A stretch of DNA of 64,000 nucleotides from Chitinophaga agri (GCF_010093065.1 NZ_CP048113.1:2232001-2296000); one strand, 5' to 3'; counted from the stretch's first letter, positions 1 through 8,934 are shown. Notes: a model not told the origin generated them from the letters alone. Program-made: numbers and translations.

Positions 1-23
1 CATTCGTACGCTTATCTGATGCC

Positions 24-233
24 TTATTTTTTACGGCCACTGATGACCAGTACCAGCCCTACAGCTGCCACGATACCACCTGCATAGGTAGGCCATCCTA
101 TCCAGCGGTTTTCAGTTTTATTCACTTCAAGCGGACCAAGGTCCACTACCTTTTTTTCCTGTTTTACAGAGAAGCCACGGATGATGATCATGGCAATACC
201 AGCAATAATAAGAATGAGACCAAATGTTTTCAT
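24..233 (-). CDS. Small two-helix membrane protein, unknown function
   Basis: This 69-residue protein has a hydrophobic N-terminal helix (about residues 4-20) and a second helix near the C-terminus (about 49-65) ending in a basic RKK tail. A short charged linker joins them, so it is probably a small inner-membrane hairpin protein. I do not recognise a family and no catalytic motif is visible. It follows the MBL/rhodanese gene on the same strand after about 50 bp and may be co-transcribed with it. The length and clear hydrophobic pattern favour a real gene. Confidence 0.6.
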   Translation of the reverse strand: MKTFGLILIIAGIAMIIIRGFSVKQEKKVVDLGPLEVNKTENRWIGWPTYAGGIVAAVGLVLVISGRKK

Positions 234-282
234 GTGTTGCAGATTTTATACTGATGATTAAACAAGACACATGCCAGCCCAT

Positions 283-1692
283 CTATCGGAACGATGGTTC
301 CAGATGGTCTGTCAGCAGAAAATGTCCGTTATCCCGGATGCCTTTCAACCCTCCTTTCACATCCACCAGGTTGTGATACCCGCGCGTACGCATAATGGAA
401 ATGAATATAACAGAGCGATAACCACCTGCACAATAAACATAATACAGTTTCTTTTTATCCAGGTCTACCCGTTCATGAATGTACTCCAGCGGAATATTAA
501 TGGCACCAGCAATATGCTCTATGTTGAATTCATTCTTCCTGCGAACGTCCAGCATATTCACCGGCAGCCAGGTCTGACGTACGGCCAGCTCTTCGGGCGT
601 CACCACCACTATACCATCTGTGGGGCCGCCGCTTGCTTTCCAGGCATTGTACCCTCCTTCCAGGTAACCGATCGTATTATCAAAGCCGATCCGCGACAGG
701 CGGGTCACTACTTCCAGCTCCCTGCCTGCATCTGCAATAAATAAAATAGGTTTATCTCCAATTGGTATCAGTGTACCTGCCCAGGGGGCGAAATTGCCAT
801 CCAGTCCGATATTGAAGGAACCGGGTACAAACCCCTGTACAAATTGCTCTGGTCCGCGGGTATCCAGTATCATAGCACCCGTTTCTTCGGATAGCGCTTC
901 AAAGTCGGCCGGTGACAACGGACGTACGCCACGGGCGATCACTTCTTCCACATTTTTATACCCCTGCTTATTCATCTTCACATTCATCGGGAAATAAGCA
1001 GGCGGCGGTGTTAATCCTTCTGTCACCGCCTGTATGAACTCCGCCCTCGTCATATCCTCCCGTAAAGCGTAGTTGGTACTTAACTGTCCCGCAAGCGTGT
1101 CAGTACGCTCCTGACTAATCACCTTTCCACAGGCACTTCCTGCCCCATGTGCCGGATAGATAGTAATATGCGGAGGTAACGTCATGATCTTCGTGCGGAG
1201 GGAATCATACAGTATCCCTGCCAGTTCATCCCTGGTCTTTCCGGAGGCTTGTTGCGCGAGATCCGGCCGCCCCACATCTCCGATGAAAAGCGTATCTCCT
1301 GAAAACAGGGCCGTTTCCCGCCCGGTTTCATCCAGAAGCAGGTAGCAGGTACTTTCCATAGTATGACCGGGAGTATGTAGTACCCTGATCTTTACATCGC
1401 CGAGTGTGAGTATTTCCCCATCAGTTGCTATATGTGCCGGGAAGGCTGGTTGTGCCCCCGGACCGAATACGATGGTGGCGCCTGTAGCAGCTGCCAGGTC
1501 GAGGTGACCGGATACAAAATCGGCATGGAAATGCGTTTCCAGCACATATTGTATCACGGCGTTATCGGCTGCGGCCCTGCTGACATAAGCGGCTATATCG
1601 CGTAATGGGTCGATGATAGCAGCAACGCCATTGCTCTCAATATAATAGGCCCCATGCGCAAGGCAACCTGTGTAAAGCTGTTCTATTTTCAT
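283..1692 (-). CDS. MBL-fold hydrolase with two rhodanese domains
   Basis: The protein has an N-terminal metallo-beta-lactamase domain (about residues 1-240) with the metal motif around H54, H56, D58 and H63 (THFHADFVSGH). Two rhodanese domains follow (about 265-365 and 375-469). Only the second keeps a catalytic cysteine loop (CAGGYRS, near C421). In the first, the loop reads IADAGRE and has no cysteine. This architecture is known in bacterial persulfide dioxygenase-like enzymes that oxidise glutathione or low-molecular-weight persulfides, so a cytoplasmic sulfide-detoxification role is likely but inferred. The open frame extends 14 codons upstream. I place the start at MKIEQLYTG because the family's conserved N-terminus begins there. 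Confidence 0.85.
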   Translation of the reverse strand: MKIEQLYTGCLAHGAYYIESNGVAAIIDPLRDIAAYVSRAAADNAVIQYVLETHFHADFVSGHLDLAAATGATIVFGPGAQPAFPAHIATDGEILTLGDVKIRVLHTPGHTMESTCYLLLDETGRETALFSGDTLFIGDVGRPDLAQQASGKTRDELAGILYDSLRTKIMTLPPHITIYPAHGAGSACGKVISQERTDTLAGQLSTNYALREDMTRAEFIQAVTEGLTPPPAYFPMNVKMNKQGYKNVEEVIARGVRPLSPADFEALSEETGAMILDTRGPEQFVQGFVPGSFNIGLDGNFAPWAGTLIPIGDKPILFIADAGRELEVVTRLSRIGFDNTIGYLEGGYNAWKASGGPTDGIVVVTPEELAVRQTWLPVNMLDVRRKNEFNIEHIAGAINIPLEYIHERVDLDKKKLYYVYCAGGYRSVIFISIMRTRGYHNLVDVKGGLKGIRDNGHFLLTDHLEPSFR

Positions 1693-1787
1693 GATTGACA
1701 GTACTTGTACGACAAAGATGCGCCTTAGCGGCAAGGAGGAGGATGACGGCCATCAGATATCATCCTGATTTTGATACAGTAAATAGC

Positions 1788-2195
1788 CTATAGCTGTTCC
1801 GCGCCGACGAGCAGCTCACGGATCATGTTCTTTCCGATTGGTTTAACGAGGTAACCGGACAGGGAAGGAAACTCTCTTGCCCGTTGCAGATCGCTTTCAT
1901 GCGTAGAACTGGTAAGGATATATACCCGGATATGTTTGCCAGCGGGTATGGTCAGCCGGACAAATTCGGCCAGAAACTGCCAGCCGTCCATATACGGCAT
2001 ATTCACATCCAGTAGGATAAGGTCCGGTAATTCGTCCGGATGGTCAAGGTGAGACTTAATAAACTGAAGGGCCTGTTCCCCATCTGTAAACTTCTGGACA
2101 CGCTCTACCAGGTCCAGGCGCTCAAAGTGCTGTCGCATTACAAACTGAAATAATTCATCGTCATCAACAATGCAAACATTCTTAACTTTATTCAT
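1788..2195 (-). CDS. Single-domain response regulator (receiver only)
   Basis: This is a CheY-like receiver domain of 135 residues with no output domain. The acidic pocket is VDDDE near residues 10-14, the phospho-acceptor is D63 in LLDVNMPYMDG, the switch residue lies in ILTSS, and the conserved lysine is K118 in YLVKPI. The layout matches receiver proteins that Bacteroidota pair with PAS histidine kinases. Its start overlaps the end of the upstream ATPase gene by 8 bp, indicating translational coupling. It probably relays phosphate to another partner, since the coupled kinase looks inactive. Confidence 0.9.
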   Translation of the reverse strand: MNKVKNVCIVDDDELFQFVMRQHFERLDLVERVQKFTDGEQALQFIKSHLDHPDELPDLILLDVNMPYMDGWQFLAEFVRLTIPAGKHIRVYILTSSTHESDLQRAREFPSLSGYLVKPIGKNMIRELLVGAEQL

Positions 2196-2838
2196 CTTGC
2201 TGTAAGGTGTATTCGCGGTTATTAAAATAAACGTAGAAGCTGCTCCCTTTTTCTATTTCACTTTTGACTTCAATATTGCCTGCAAACGTCCTAACCTGAT
2301 TTCTGATCTTATATGGGCTTGTGCCATTGCTTTCGTAACCGCGGTGAAACTTCTTCTTATATCGGAATAGCTGTTCCTGATGTTTTTTCAGGTCAATCCC
2401 TATGCCATTATCCTCTACCACCCATACGATACGGCCCTCCTCCTTCCAGGTACACACCGTTAGTTCCGTTGACATACCTGTCCGGGTGCACATCATTGCA
2501 TCATCGATCAAATTAAATAAAATATTTTCTAAATATACTTTTACATAATTAATAATGGGTAGGGCGAGAGTTGATGTCACATGTGCATTTTCTTCAACAA
2601 TCTGCGGACTATGCACCGACCACACCTGCCTGGACATTAGTTCGGACCCGCAATCTGAAAATGAACTTTGCTTATATACCTGTGACTTCATCTTTTCCTT
2701 CTTATCATGCGGGGCACTCAGGATAGACACGGTCGCCGCCTGCCTATGCAGCAGCCATTCTTCAATAGCATCTGCTACTGCCTGCCACCGGTCATTTGCA
2801 TGACCGGTCTTCATTAATTCATAGTTATTTTGACACAC
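2188..2838 (-). CDS. Degenerate histidine-kinase ATPase protein
   Basis: The C-terminal half (about residues 100-205) resembles the HATPase_c domain of Bacteroidota PAS kinases. The G1 box is intact (VEDNGIGID, about 141-149), but the N-box reads ILFNLIDDAMM, with Asp where the metal-binding Asn usually sits. The G2 lid region (about 170-177) reads SNGTSPYK in place of a GxGxGL-type motif. Upstream I see no sensor domain, no transmembrane helix and no phospho-accepting H-box; residues 1-95 look like an eroded remnant. It is probably a pseudokinase or decaying kinase coupled to the receiver gene. The frame itself is intact. Confidence 0.7.
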   Translation of the reverse strand: MCQNNYELMKTGHANDRWQAVADAIEEWLLHRQAATVSILSAPHDKKEKMKSQVYKQSSFSDCGSELMSRQVWSVHSPQIVEENAHVTSTLALPIINYVKVYLENILFNLIDDAMMCTRTGMSTELTVCTWKEEGRIVWVVEDNGIGIDLKKHQEQLFRYKKKFHRGYESNGTSPYKIRNQVRTFAGNIEVKSEIEKGSSFYVYFNNREYTLQQDE

Positions 2839-3014
2839 CGGGCTGATAATATCGGATTAATTAAAGGTTATTCCTGGGGTTTGGATATGCTTGTCTTTCT
2901 AACTCACTAATAGACAGCAATATAAAGAAAAGAACCAGTTTGCCGCAAAAAAAACCATATTCATCTCAATATTTCCGGGTTATATTAATTTTTTTGGTTC
3001 TTTTGAGGTGATTA

Positions 3015-4088
3015 ATGCTAATAAACCGGATGACTACAGTTGTTAACGATACCAGGCAAGCCTGGTATTCCAGGAAATGGGCGCAGGTATTCCTGCATGC
3101 TGTCGCCTGGATCACACTTTTTTCGCTGCCCTATCTTTTACGCCCTTCACCCGATCAGCATCGCGGCCCTGACCCGGACGAGCATTTCTGGCATTTCCAT
3201 TTCATCATCAATGCCATTATCCTCACCCTGTTCTTCTATCTGAACGCTGCTGTGCTGATCCCCAAACTGATCTACCGGAAAAGATACCTGCAGTTCACCG
3301 GCGTGCTGCTCCTGCTGTTCGCTTCGCAGGTATACTTCAAATATATCTTCGTGCAGGCATTCATCTCACACAAACAATTCGATCTGAAGCCCACCATCCT
3401 GTTCACCTTCTTCACCCAGCTGTTTATTCTGGCCTGTAGTACGGCCTGGCGGATGATCAGGGATAAAATGAATGCGGACAAGCTGGCCAGTGCGAAGGAA
3501 AATGAGAATCTGAAAACAGAACTTTCCCTATTGCGCTCGCAGGTGAGTCCTCACTTTATGTTCAACGTACTGAATAACATGGTGGCACTGGCCAGAAAGC
3601 AATCTGACCAGCTGGAGCCCTCTCTTATCAAACTGTCGTCGCTCATGCGTTACATGCTGTATGAAGCTGATGAAGACACGGTCGCGCTGGAAAAGGAAAC
3701 CGATTACCTGCAGAGTTATATTGATCTCCAGCAACAGCGTTTTGGGGCTAAAGTGCAGGTCAACGTATCTATGCAGCTGCCGGAACAGGGTTATGAGATA
3801 GAACCCATGCTGCTGATCCCTTTTGTGGAGAACGCTTTTAAGCATGGAACAGGACTCATCCAGGATGCGCGTATAGATATTGAATTGCGGGCCAGCCACG
3901 GATTACTACAGTTTTCCGTCAGGAACAAATACAATCCGGAGTTCACCGAGATCAAAGATAAAACCTCCGGCATTGGACTCACAAATGTGAAACGCAGACT
4001 GAATCTGTTGTACAAAGATGAATACCAGCTGCTGATCAATAAGAAGGACGGATGGTTTGTGGTATCTTTGCAATTACATTTACATTAA
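3015..4088 (+). CDS. LytS/YehU-type membrane sensor histidine kinase
   Basis: Four hydrophobic helices (about residues 26-42, 62-82, 92-113 and 126-147) precede a short coiled coil and a His_kinase (LytS-type) domain. The phospho-acceptor is H180 in SQVSPHFMFNVLNNM. The HATPase part carries PMLLIPFVENAFKHG (N-box) and SGIGLTNVKRRL (G-box). This kinase type partners with LytTR regulators, and one is encoded 156 bp downstream. The ligand is unknown. An alternative start (MTTVV) lies five codons in. Confidence 0.88.
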   Translation: MLINRMTTVVNDTRQAWYSRKWAQVFLHAVAWITLFSLPYLLRPSPDQHRGPDPDEHFWHFHFIINAIILTLFFYLNAAVLIPKLIYRKRYLQFTGVLLLLFASQVYFKYIFVQAFISHKQFDLKPTILFTFFTQLFILACSTAWRMIRDKMNADKLASAKENENLKTELSLLRSQVSPHFMFNVLNNMVALARKQSDQLEPSLIKLSSLMRYMLYEADEDTVALEKETDYLQSYIDLQQQRFGAKVQVNVSMQLPEQGYEIEPMLLIPFVENAFKHGTGLIQDARIDIELRASHGLLQFSVRNKYNPEFTEIKDKTSGIGLTNVKRRLNLLYKDEYQLLINKKDGWFVVSLQLHLH

Positions 4089-4208
4089 ATGAATTACGCA
4101 TTAACTTTGCATGTTGCTCAAGCATGGGAAATGCTTCCGATGCTTCAGGAAAATAGCTATCTGGCCCATTTGCAGACAAAGCAGGCATATCGGTGTTTCC
4201 GGCTAACC

Positions 4209-4243
4209 AATTCCTAATTCGTAATTCCTAATTCCTAATTTTC
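4209..4243 (+). repeat. Heptamer tandem repeat (AATTCCT) before LytTR gene
   Basis: Five consecutive 7-nt units occur here: AATTCCT, AATTCGT, AATTCCT, AATTCCT and a degenerate AATTTTC. The array ends one base before the ATG of the LytTR gene, where the ribosome would bind. Slippage could change leader spacing; that effect is inference. Confidence 0.8.
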
Positions 4244-4244
4244 T

Positions 4245-4958
4245 ATGCATTTACGCTGTATAGCTGTTGACGATGAACCGCTTGCCCTTGACCTCCTGGA
4301 AGATAATATCCGCCAGGTACCTTTCCTTGAACTGGTGGCCAAATGTGCGGATGCGTTCGAAGCTATTAAAGTGCTGCAGGAAACTACTGTTGACCTGATC
4401 TTCCTCGATATCCAGATGCCTGGGCTGACGGGGCTGCAGTTCATACAAAGCCTGTCGCACAAACCTATGATCGTCCTCATTACGGCTTATGAAAAATACG
4501 CACTGGAAGGATTTGAACTGGATGTCACCGACTATCTCGTGAAACCGGTCAGTCTGCCGAGATTTATCAAAGCCTGTAATAAAGCCAGAGAACTATACCA
4601 GCTGAAAAACCAGCAGATACCAGCGGCTCCTGGCACCACACCGGAATTCTTTTTCGTCAATTCAGACTATAGTCTGCTGAAGATCAATATCGCCGATATC
4701 ATCTGGATAGAAGCATTAAAAGACTATATCAGGATACACCTGACCGGCGCTGCCAAACCTGTCGTGACGCGTATGCCACTAAAGCAGGTAGAAGAACAGT
4801 TGCCCCCGGCCCGGTTTATCCGTATACATAAATCCTATATTATTGCTGTCGCTCATATTACCGCTATTCGCAAGAACAGTGTTTTTATCGGCACAATGGA
4901 GCTTCCTGTAGGAGATAACTACAGGGAAACTGTAGCCGCCCTTACCGGCACCAGATAA
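4245..4958 (+). CDS. LytTR-family response regulator
   Basis: The N-terminal receiver domain (about 1-120) has its phospho-acceptor D55 in LIFLDIQMPGL, DDEPLA at the acidic pocket and the lysine in YLVKPV. A LytTR DNA-binding domain (about 138-237) follows, with the typical segments IWIEALKDYIRIHL and FIRIHKSYIIAV. It is the cognate regulator of the LytS-type kinase just upstream. Unusually for such pairs, 156 bp including the heptamer repeat separates them instead of an overlap. The gene downstream encodes a beta-barrel protein that could be a target. Confidence 0.92.
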   Translation: MHLRCIAVDDEPLALDLLEDNIRQVPFLELVAKCADAFEAIKVLQETTVDLIFLDIQMPGLTGLQFIQSLSHKPMIVLITAYEKYALEGFELDVTDYLVKPVSLPRFIKACNKARELYQLKNQQIPAAPGTTPEFFFVNSDYSLLKINIADIIWIEALKDYIRIHLTGAAKPVVTRMPLKQVEEQLPPARFIRIHKSYIIAVAHITAIRKNSVFIGTMELPVGDNYRETVAALTGTR

Positions 4959-5066
4959 GCCCTTCGGAGCTTATCATGTGGCTATACCCAACGCTGTATT
5001 TCCCGTTTTTTGTCGCGTTATTTCCTGTCATTGTCTCATTTGCTATGTATAATGGAAGTACGCTAT

Positions 5067-5074
5067 TAGTTTTG
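5067..5074 (+). promoter_or_regulatory. Bacteroidota -7 box for the beta-barrel gene
   Basis: TAGTTTTG matches TAnnTTTG. A TTTG upstream (5039-5042) is 24 nt away, longer than the usual 18-20, so the -33 element is doubtful. Because the box overlaps a possible GTG start at 5074, translation probably begins at the ATG at 5086 or 5095. Confidence 0.45.
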
Positions 5075-5094
5075 TGTTTATAAGAATGTTACTT

Positions 5095-7704
5095 ATGCAA
5101 AGATTTTTCTGGCTGTTCGCCATGTTGACCTTTTCTTGTTACGTATCTGCGCAGCAGCGGCCGGGAGGCCCCGGCGGCGCACCTGGCGGATTCGCGGGAG
5201 GTAAACCACCCAGCATCGGCCGCCTCTATGGTAAGATCCTCGATAATGAGGGTAAACCGATGCCTTATACTTCTGTGATTGTATTCCAGAACAGAGTAGA
5301 TTCTGCTACCAATACCCGTAAAGATATCCTTATTAAAGGCGTTATTACGCAGAACAATGGTGAGTTCAACCTGGAAGAGCTGCCCATTATGGGGCCGCTG
5401 ATCCTGAAAATATCAGCTACCGGTTTCAAACCTTATGCGCAGACCGTCTCCTTTATGTCTAAAAAGCCGGCCCCTGGTACGATGCCGTCTTTTGATAAAG
5501 ACCTGGGGAATATCAAACTGACACAGGACATTAGTCAGCTGCAGGGCGTGACCGTCACCGCATCCAAACCGCTGATGAAAGTGGATATGGATAAAAAGGT
5601 GTTCAACGTAGAGCAGAATATTTCCAGCGCCGGTGGTACTGCACAGGATGTCATGAAGAACGTGCCTTCTGTAAATGTGGACATTGATGGCAATATGACC
5701 ATGCGTAATGCAGCGCCACAGCTCCTCATTGATGGCCGTCCTACTACCCTCACCCTCGACCAGATCCCTGCGGACGCGATCGAAAGTGTGGAAGTAATGA
5801 CCGCTCCGAGCGCCAAATACGACGCTTCAGGCGGTGGCGCCGGTATCGTGAACATTGTACTGAAAAAGAACCGTAAAACTGGTTATAATGGTAATCTCCG
5901 TGCGGGTGTCGACAAACGCGGCGGCATCAATGGCGGCGGTGACTTCAACTTACGTCAGGGCAAATTTAACGTGACTGCCAGCGGTATGATCAACCAGATG
6001 CGCGACCGTACTACCGGTAAGACCGACAGGCTGGACATCGCAGATGATCCGAATATCCATACCCTGCAGCAGAACACATCTAAAACCAATGGTGGTTTTA
6101 TGTTCGGCCGCCTGGGTCTTGATTATTTCATGACCAACCGTACCACCTTGTCCATCTCTGGTATTAAAGTACACGGTACCTTCAAGCCTTCCAGCATACT
6201 CGACATCGACTCTGACACCATGTATAACGGTGGTGCGATGACAGCATTTTCCCGCAGAAATACAGCGGGTAAACGTGAGTTCAATGGTAACGGTCTGGTA
6301 CTCGGCATGAAACACCTCTTCCCTCACGAAGGTGAAGAACTCACAATTGATGCGAACTACTTCGGTGGTAAGAATACCAACCGTTCCGATTACACAACCG
6401 ACTACTACAATATCAAAGGTGGTGCTGTCACCAGCAATGAACGTGAAAAGATCAATGGTGACGGTAAGATGCGTAACATCACGATACAGTCCGACTACGT
6501 AAAACCGTTAGGCGCTAAAAGCAAACTCGAAGCCGGTTTACGTGCGAACCTCCGTCATATCGAGAACAACAACTATAACTACCTGTTCAACGAAGCGAGC
6601 GACTCATATGACCTCACTTCCGGTAACACCAGCAACTATAAGAACGACGAAAGCATCTATGCCGCCTATGCGACCTTCAGCAGCAGTATCCATAGCTTCA
6701 GTTATAAACTGGGTCTGCGTGGTGAGAGCTCCAGGTACGATGGTGAACTGATCCGCACTGGTGAAAAGTTCAGCAACAGCTACCCTGTCAGCCTGTTCCC
6801 TACCATCTTCCTGAGCCAGAAACTGAAACATGACCAGGAAATACAACTGAGTGGCACCCGCCGTATCAACCGTCCGAACTTCTTCCAGCTGATACCATTT
6901 GCCGACTCTACTGACAAACTGAATATCACCAAGGGTAATCCGGGTCTGATACCTGAGTTCACACAGTCCCTCGAACTGTCTTACCTGAAGACATTCAAAG
7001 GCAACCATACCTTCCTGGGATCTGTATACTACAAACACACAGATAATACCATCACCAGTTTCATAGACCGTCAGACTGACGCTACTACTGGTAACACGGC
7101 GCTGATCAATACCTATATCAACGCAAGCAGCAGCTATACGACCGGTGCTGAGATCACAGTACAGAACTATTTCACCAAATGGTGGGATATGTCCACCAAC
7201 ATCAATCTGTACAATTCCCGGATCAATGCAGCGGCTAATGCTGCCGCGCAACAGGATGCACTTTGGAGCGTATTCGGAAAGATCAACAGTAACTTCAAAC
7301 TGCCTAAAGCGTTTGACCTGCAGCTGACAGGTACCTATCAGTCCAAAACTAATCTCCCGATCAATACTAATACCGGCTTTGGTGGCGGTCCTCCAGGTAT
7401 GGAAGCGCAGAGCGCTTCTCAGGGTTATATCCGTTCTTTCTATGGTATAGATATCGCACTGAAAAAGAGCTTCCTGAAAACCAAAGCGCTTTCGGCTACA
7501 CTGGCTGTTAGTGATATATTCCGCTCCCGTAAGACCAGTCAGTACTCTTACAGCGACTACTTCATCCAGAACTACGAACGCCTGAGAAACCCTCAGATGA
7601 TCAAACTGAACATCGCATACCGCTTCGGTAAGGTAGATGCTTCATTGTTCAAACGGAAGAGTTCAGGTGCCGGGAACCAGGGTATGATGGACGGAATGCA
7701 ATAG
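5095..7704 (+). CDS. TonB-dependent receptor-like outer-membrane beta-barrel
   Basis: A signal peptide (MQRFFWLFAMLTF to the Ala-Gln junction) is followed by a glycine/proline-rich segment (QRPGGPGGAPGGFAGG). Next come a carboxypeptidase-regulatory-like beta-sandwich (about 40-130), a plug-like region (about 155-260, with YDASGGGAGIVNIVLKK) and a long barrel of the OMP_b-brl family ending in aromatic-rich strands. The tail continues past the barrel into a polar, Met-rich end (NQGMMDGMQ). It probably acts as an outer-membrane receptor or transporter; the substrate is unknown. It follows the LytS/LytTR pair, which may control it. The start at 5095 is favoured by the -7 box position; GTG at 5074 and ATG at 5086 are alternatives. 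Confidence 0.85.
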   Translation: MQRFFWLFAMLTFSCYVSAQQRPGGPGGAPGGFAGGKPPSIGRLYGKILDNEGKPMPYTSVIVFQNRVDSATNTRKDILIKGVITQNNGEFNLEELPIMGPLILKISATGFKPYAQTVSFMSKKPAPGTMPSFDKDLGNIKLTQDISQLQGVTVTASKPLMKVDMDKKVFNVEQNISSAGGTAQDVMKNVPSVNVDIDGNMTMRNAAPQLLIDGRPTTLTLDQIPADAIESVEVMTAPSAKYDASGGGAGIVNIVLKKNRKTGYNGNLRAGVDKRGGINGGGDFNLRQGKFNVTASGMINQMRDRTTGKTDRLDIADDPNIHTLQQNTSKTNGGFMFGRLGLDYFMTNRTTLSISGIKVHGTFKPSSILDIDSDTMYNGGAMTAFSRRNTAGKREFNGNGLVLGMKHLFPHEGEELTIDANYFGGKNTNRSDYTTDYYNIKGGAVTSNEREKINGDGKMRNITIQSDYVKPLGAKSKLEAGLRANLRHIENNNYNYLFNEASDSYDLTSGNTSNYKNDESIYAAYATFSSSIHSFSYKLGLRGESSRYDGELIRTGEKFSNSYPVSLFPTIFLSQKLKHDQEIQLSGTRRINRPNFFQLIPFADSTDKLNITKGNPGLIPEFTQSLELSYLKTFKGNHTFLGSVYYKHTDNTITSFIDRQTDATTGNTALINTYINASSSYTTGAEITVQNYFTKWWDMSTNINLYNSRINAAANAAAQQDALWSVFGKINSNFKLPKAFDLQLTGTYQSKTNLPINTNTGFGGGPPGMEAQSASQGYIRSFYGIDIALKKSFLKTKALSATLAVSDIFRSRKTSQYSYSDYFIQNYERLRNPQMIKLNIAYRFGKVDASLFKRKSSGAGNQGMMDGMQ

Positions 7705-7709
7705 AAGAC

Positions 7710-7783
7710 TCCCTGACGTACTTATAGACAAAAAGCGAATAGCCTTGAGGCTATTCGCTTTTTGTCTATAAGTACGTCAGGGA
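7710..7783. terminator. 35-bp perfect hairpin, bidirectional terminator
   Basis: Arms 7710-7744 and 7749-7783 are perfect reverse complements over 35 bp with a 4-nt TTGA loop. Runs of five A and five T lie inside the stem. It fills the gap between two convergent genes and its right arm abuts the stop codon of the minus-strand gene. A bidirectional intrinsic terminator is the natural reading, though the stem is far longer than usual. Confidence 0.85.
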
Positions 7784-8185
7784 TTAAGCGTTCATAAATT
7801 CAAGATCGAAATAATACTCTCTGCAGTCAACAGGATTGACATAGATCGATATCTGTTTATGCCTTTCCAGCAGGAAATTGACCGTCATGCGGTCCTTGTA
7901 GATGTAAGGACTCAGCAACTCCATCCGCGTATGCTGATCGGGGCGGTAAGCGCATGACAGATAACAGATCTCCCGGGCCCTCATCTCATCACTACGATGT
8001 CCTATAAGGCCATCCAGCATATGCACTTCCAGTCCGTCGCTGTCAGCTCTTTCCTCGTAATAGTTAGAAGTAATAATGGTACAGTCCTGTACATTCACCA
8101 TGATCCTGCTCCCTGTAGATTTAAGGAAGGCATGAGGTTCCGGCGGGCTTGTGGGGAACAGCAGTCCTATGATTCTCTTCAGCAT
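7784..8185 (-). CDS. Unknown protein, 133 residues
   Basis: I do not recognise this protein. It starts with a short hydrophobic stretch (MLKRIIGLLFP) and continues as a soluble mixed alpha/beta sequence ending in CREYYFDLEFMNA. The open frame extends 28 codons further upstream, but that part reads poorly and MLKRIIG is the better start. No catalytic or binding motif is visible. It converges on the beta-barrel gene across the long hairpin. Confidence 0.6.
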   Translation of the reverse strand: MLKRIIGLLFPTSPPEPHAFLKSTGSRIMVNVQDCTIITSNYYEERADSDGLEVHMLDGLIGHRSDEMRAREICYLSCAYRPDQHTRMELLSPYIYKDRMTVNFLLERHKQISIYVNPVDCREYYFDLEFMNA

Positions 8186-8322
8186 AATACAATTGCTTTT
8201 ACAAGTAAGATCAAGGCTGGCATTGGTTAGACCTCTGGCTGGTATGGACAGATCCCGGCTGATTTGCAAACAGCCCGTCCGCTGTTCGCAGGACGGAACT
8301 GTGCTGTTCTACTCAAATATCG

Positions 8323-8745
8323 TTAAATATCTTCAGAATCGTATACAATCACCTTTTTCCACACGGAAGAACACTCCTCTATAAATTTCAGGTGTGCAGG
8401 ATCGGTTTGATAAATATCCTGCTCCGCCTTGTTCCTGAAGAACAGTAGCCACGATACCTGATAAGAACGCTCTATCACGTCGCGGTTAGTCGTGGATGGT
8501 ACGCCAATATGATGCTGCTGGATGGTTTTTGCGCCTTTCGCCAGCTTCTGCAATCCAGCAATGAGTTTTGCTTTGTCCTCCTGGCTCTCCGGGTTGTTCA
8601 GCCAGAAATAAACGTGGTGTACAAATACCTTCTGTACGGGCGCGGCTGCTGCCATCGCAACGCCTCCTGTCATACCTGCCATACCGGTCACCGCAGCCGT
8701 CTTACCGGCAGCAGATAAAAATTGTCGTCTGGTTTGTTTCGACAT
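8323..8745 (-). CDS. Tat-exported Dabb-domain protein
   Basis: The N-terminus carries a twin-arginine signal (TRRQFLSAAG) and a hydrophobic stretch ending AMAAAAP. A stress-responsive alpha/beta-barrel (Dabb) domain follows at about residues 40-135: VHHVYFWLNNPE, the central H in IQQHHIGVPS, and SYQVSWLLFF. Dabb proteins are small dimeric ferredoxin-like folds. Here Tat export to the periplasm is predicted, and the ligand is unknown. It stands alone, with about 137 bp separating it from the downstream unknown gene. Confidence 0.82.
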   Translation of the reverse strand: MSKQTRRQFLSAAGKTAAVTGMAGMTGGVAMAAAAPVQKVFVHHVYFWLNNPESQEDKAKLIAGLQKLAKGAKTIQQHHIGVPSTTNRDVIERSYQVSWLLFFRNKAEQDIYQTDPAHLKFIEECSSVWKKVIVYDSEDI

Positions 8746-8934
8746 AGGGTCAGTTTTAGTACAGAAAAATAGTAAAAATATCAGAATACTGGTGCCAAAT
8801 CTGACTGGTTCGCTTTTTGCAATCTACGAACGGAGGAATTTCCCCAAAGTAAGACACCGTTAATGATCCCAATGCCCTGTTTGCCCCTTACCCAATGTTA
8901 GTTCTATATCTGATACAGCGTTAAAAAATTACAT

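Noticed and set aside
271..744. 157-codon plus-strand open frame
   Set aside because: It is antisense to the C-terminal rhodanese of the MBL protein, which is clearly coding.
4209..4243. CRISPR-like array
   Set aside because: The units are 7 nt in direct tandem without spacers; no cas genes are present.
6604..7251. 215-codon minus-strand open frame
   Set aside because: It is antisense to the beta-barrel gene and has no recognisable domain.
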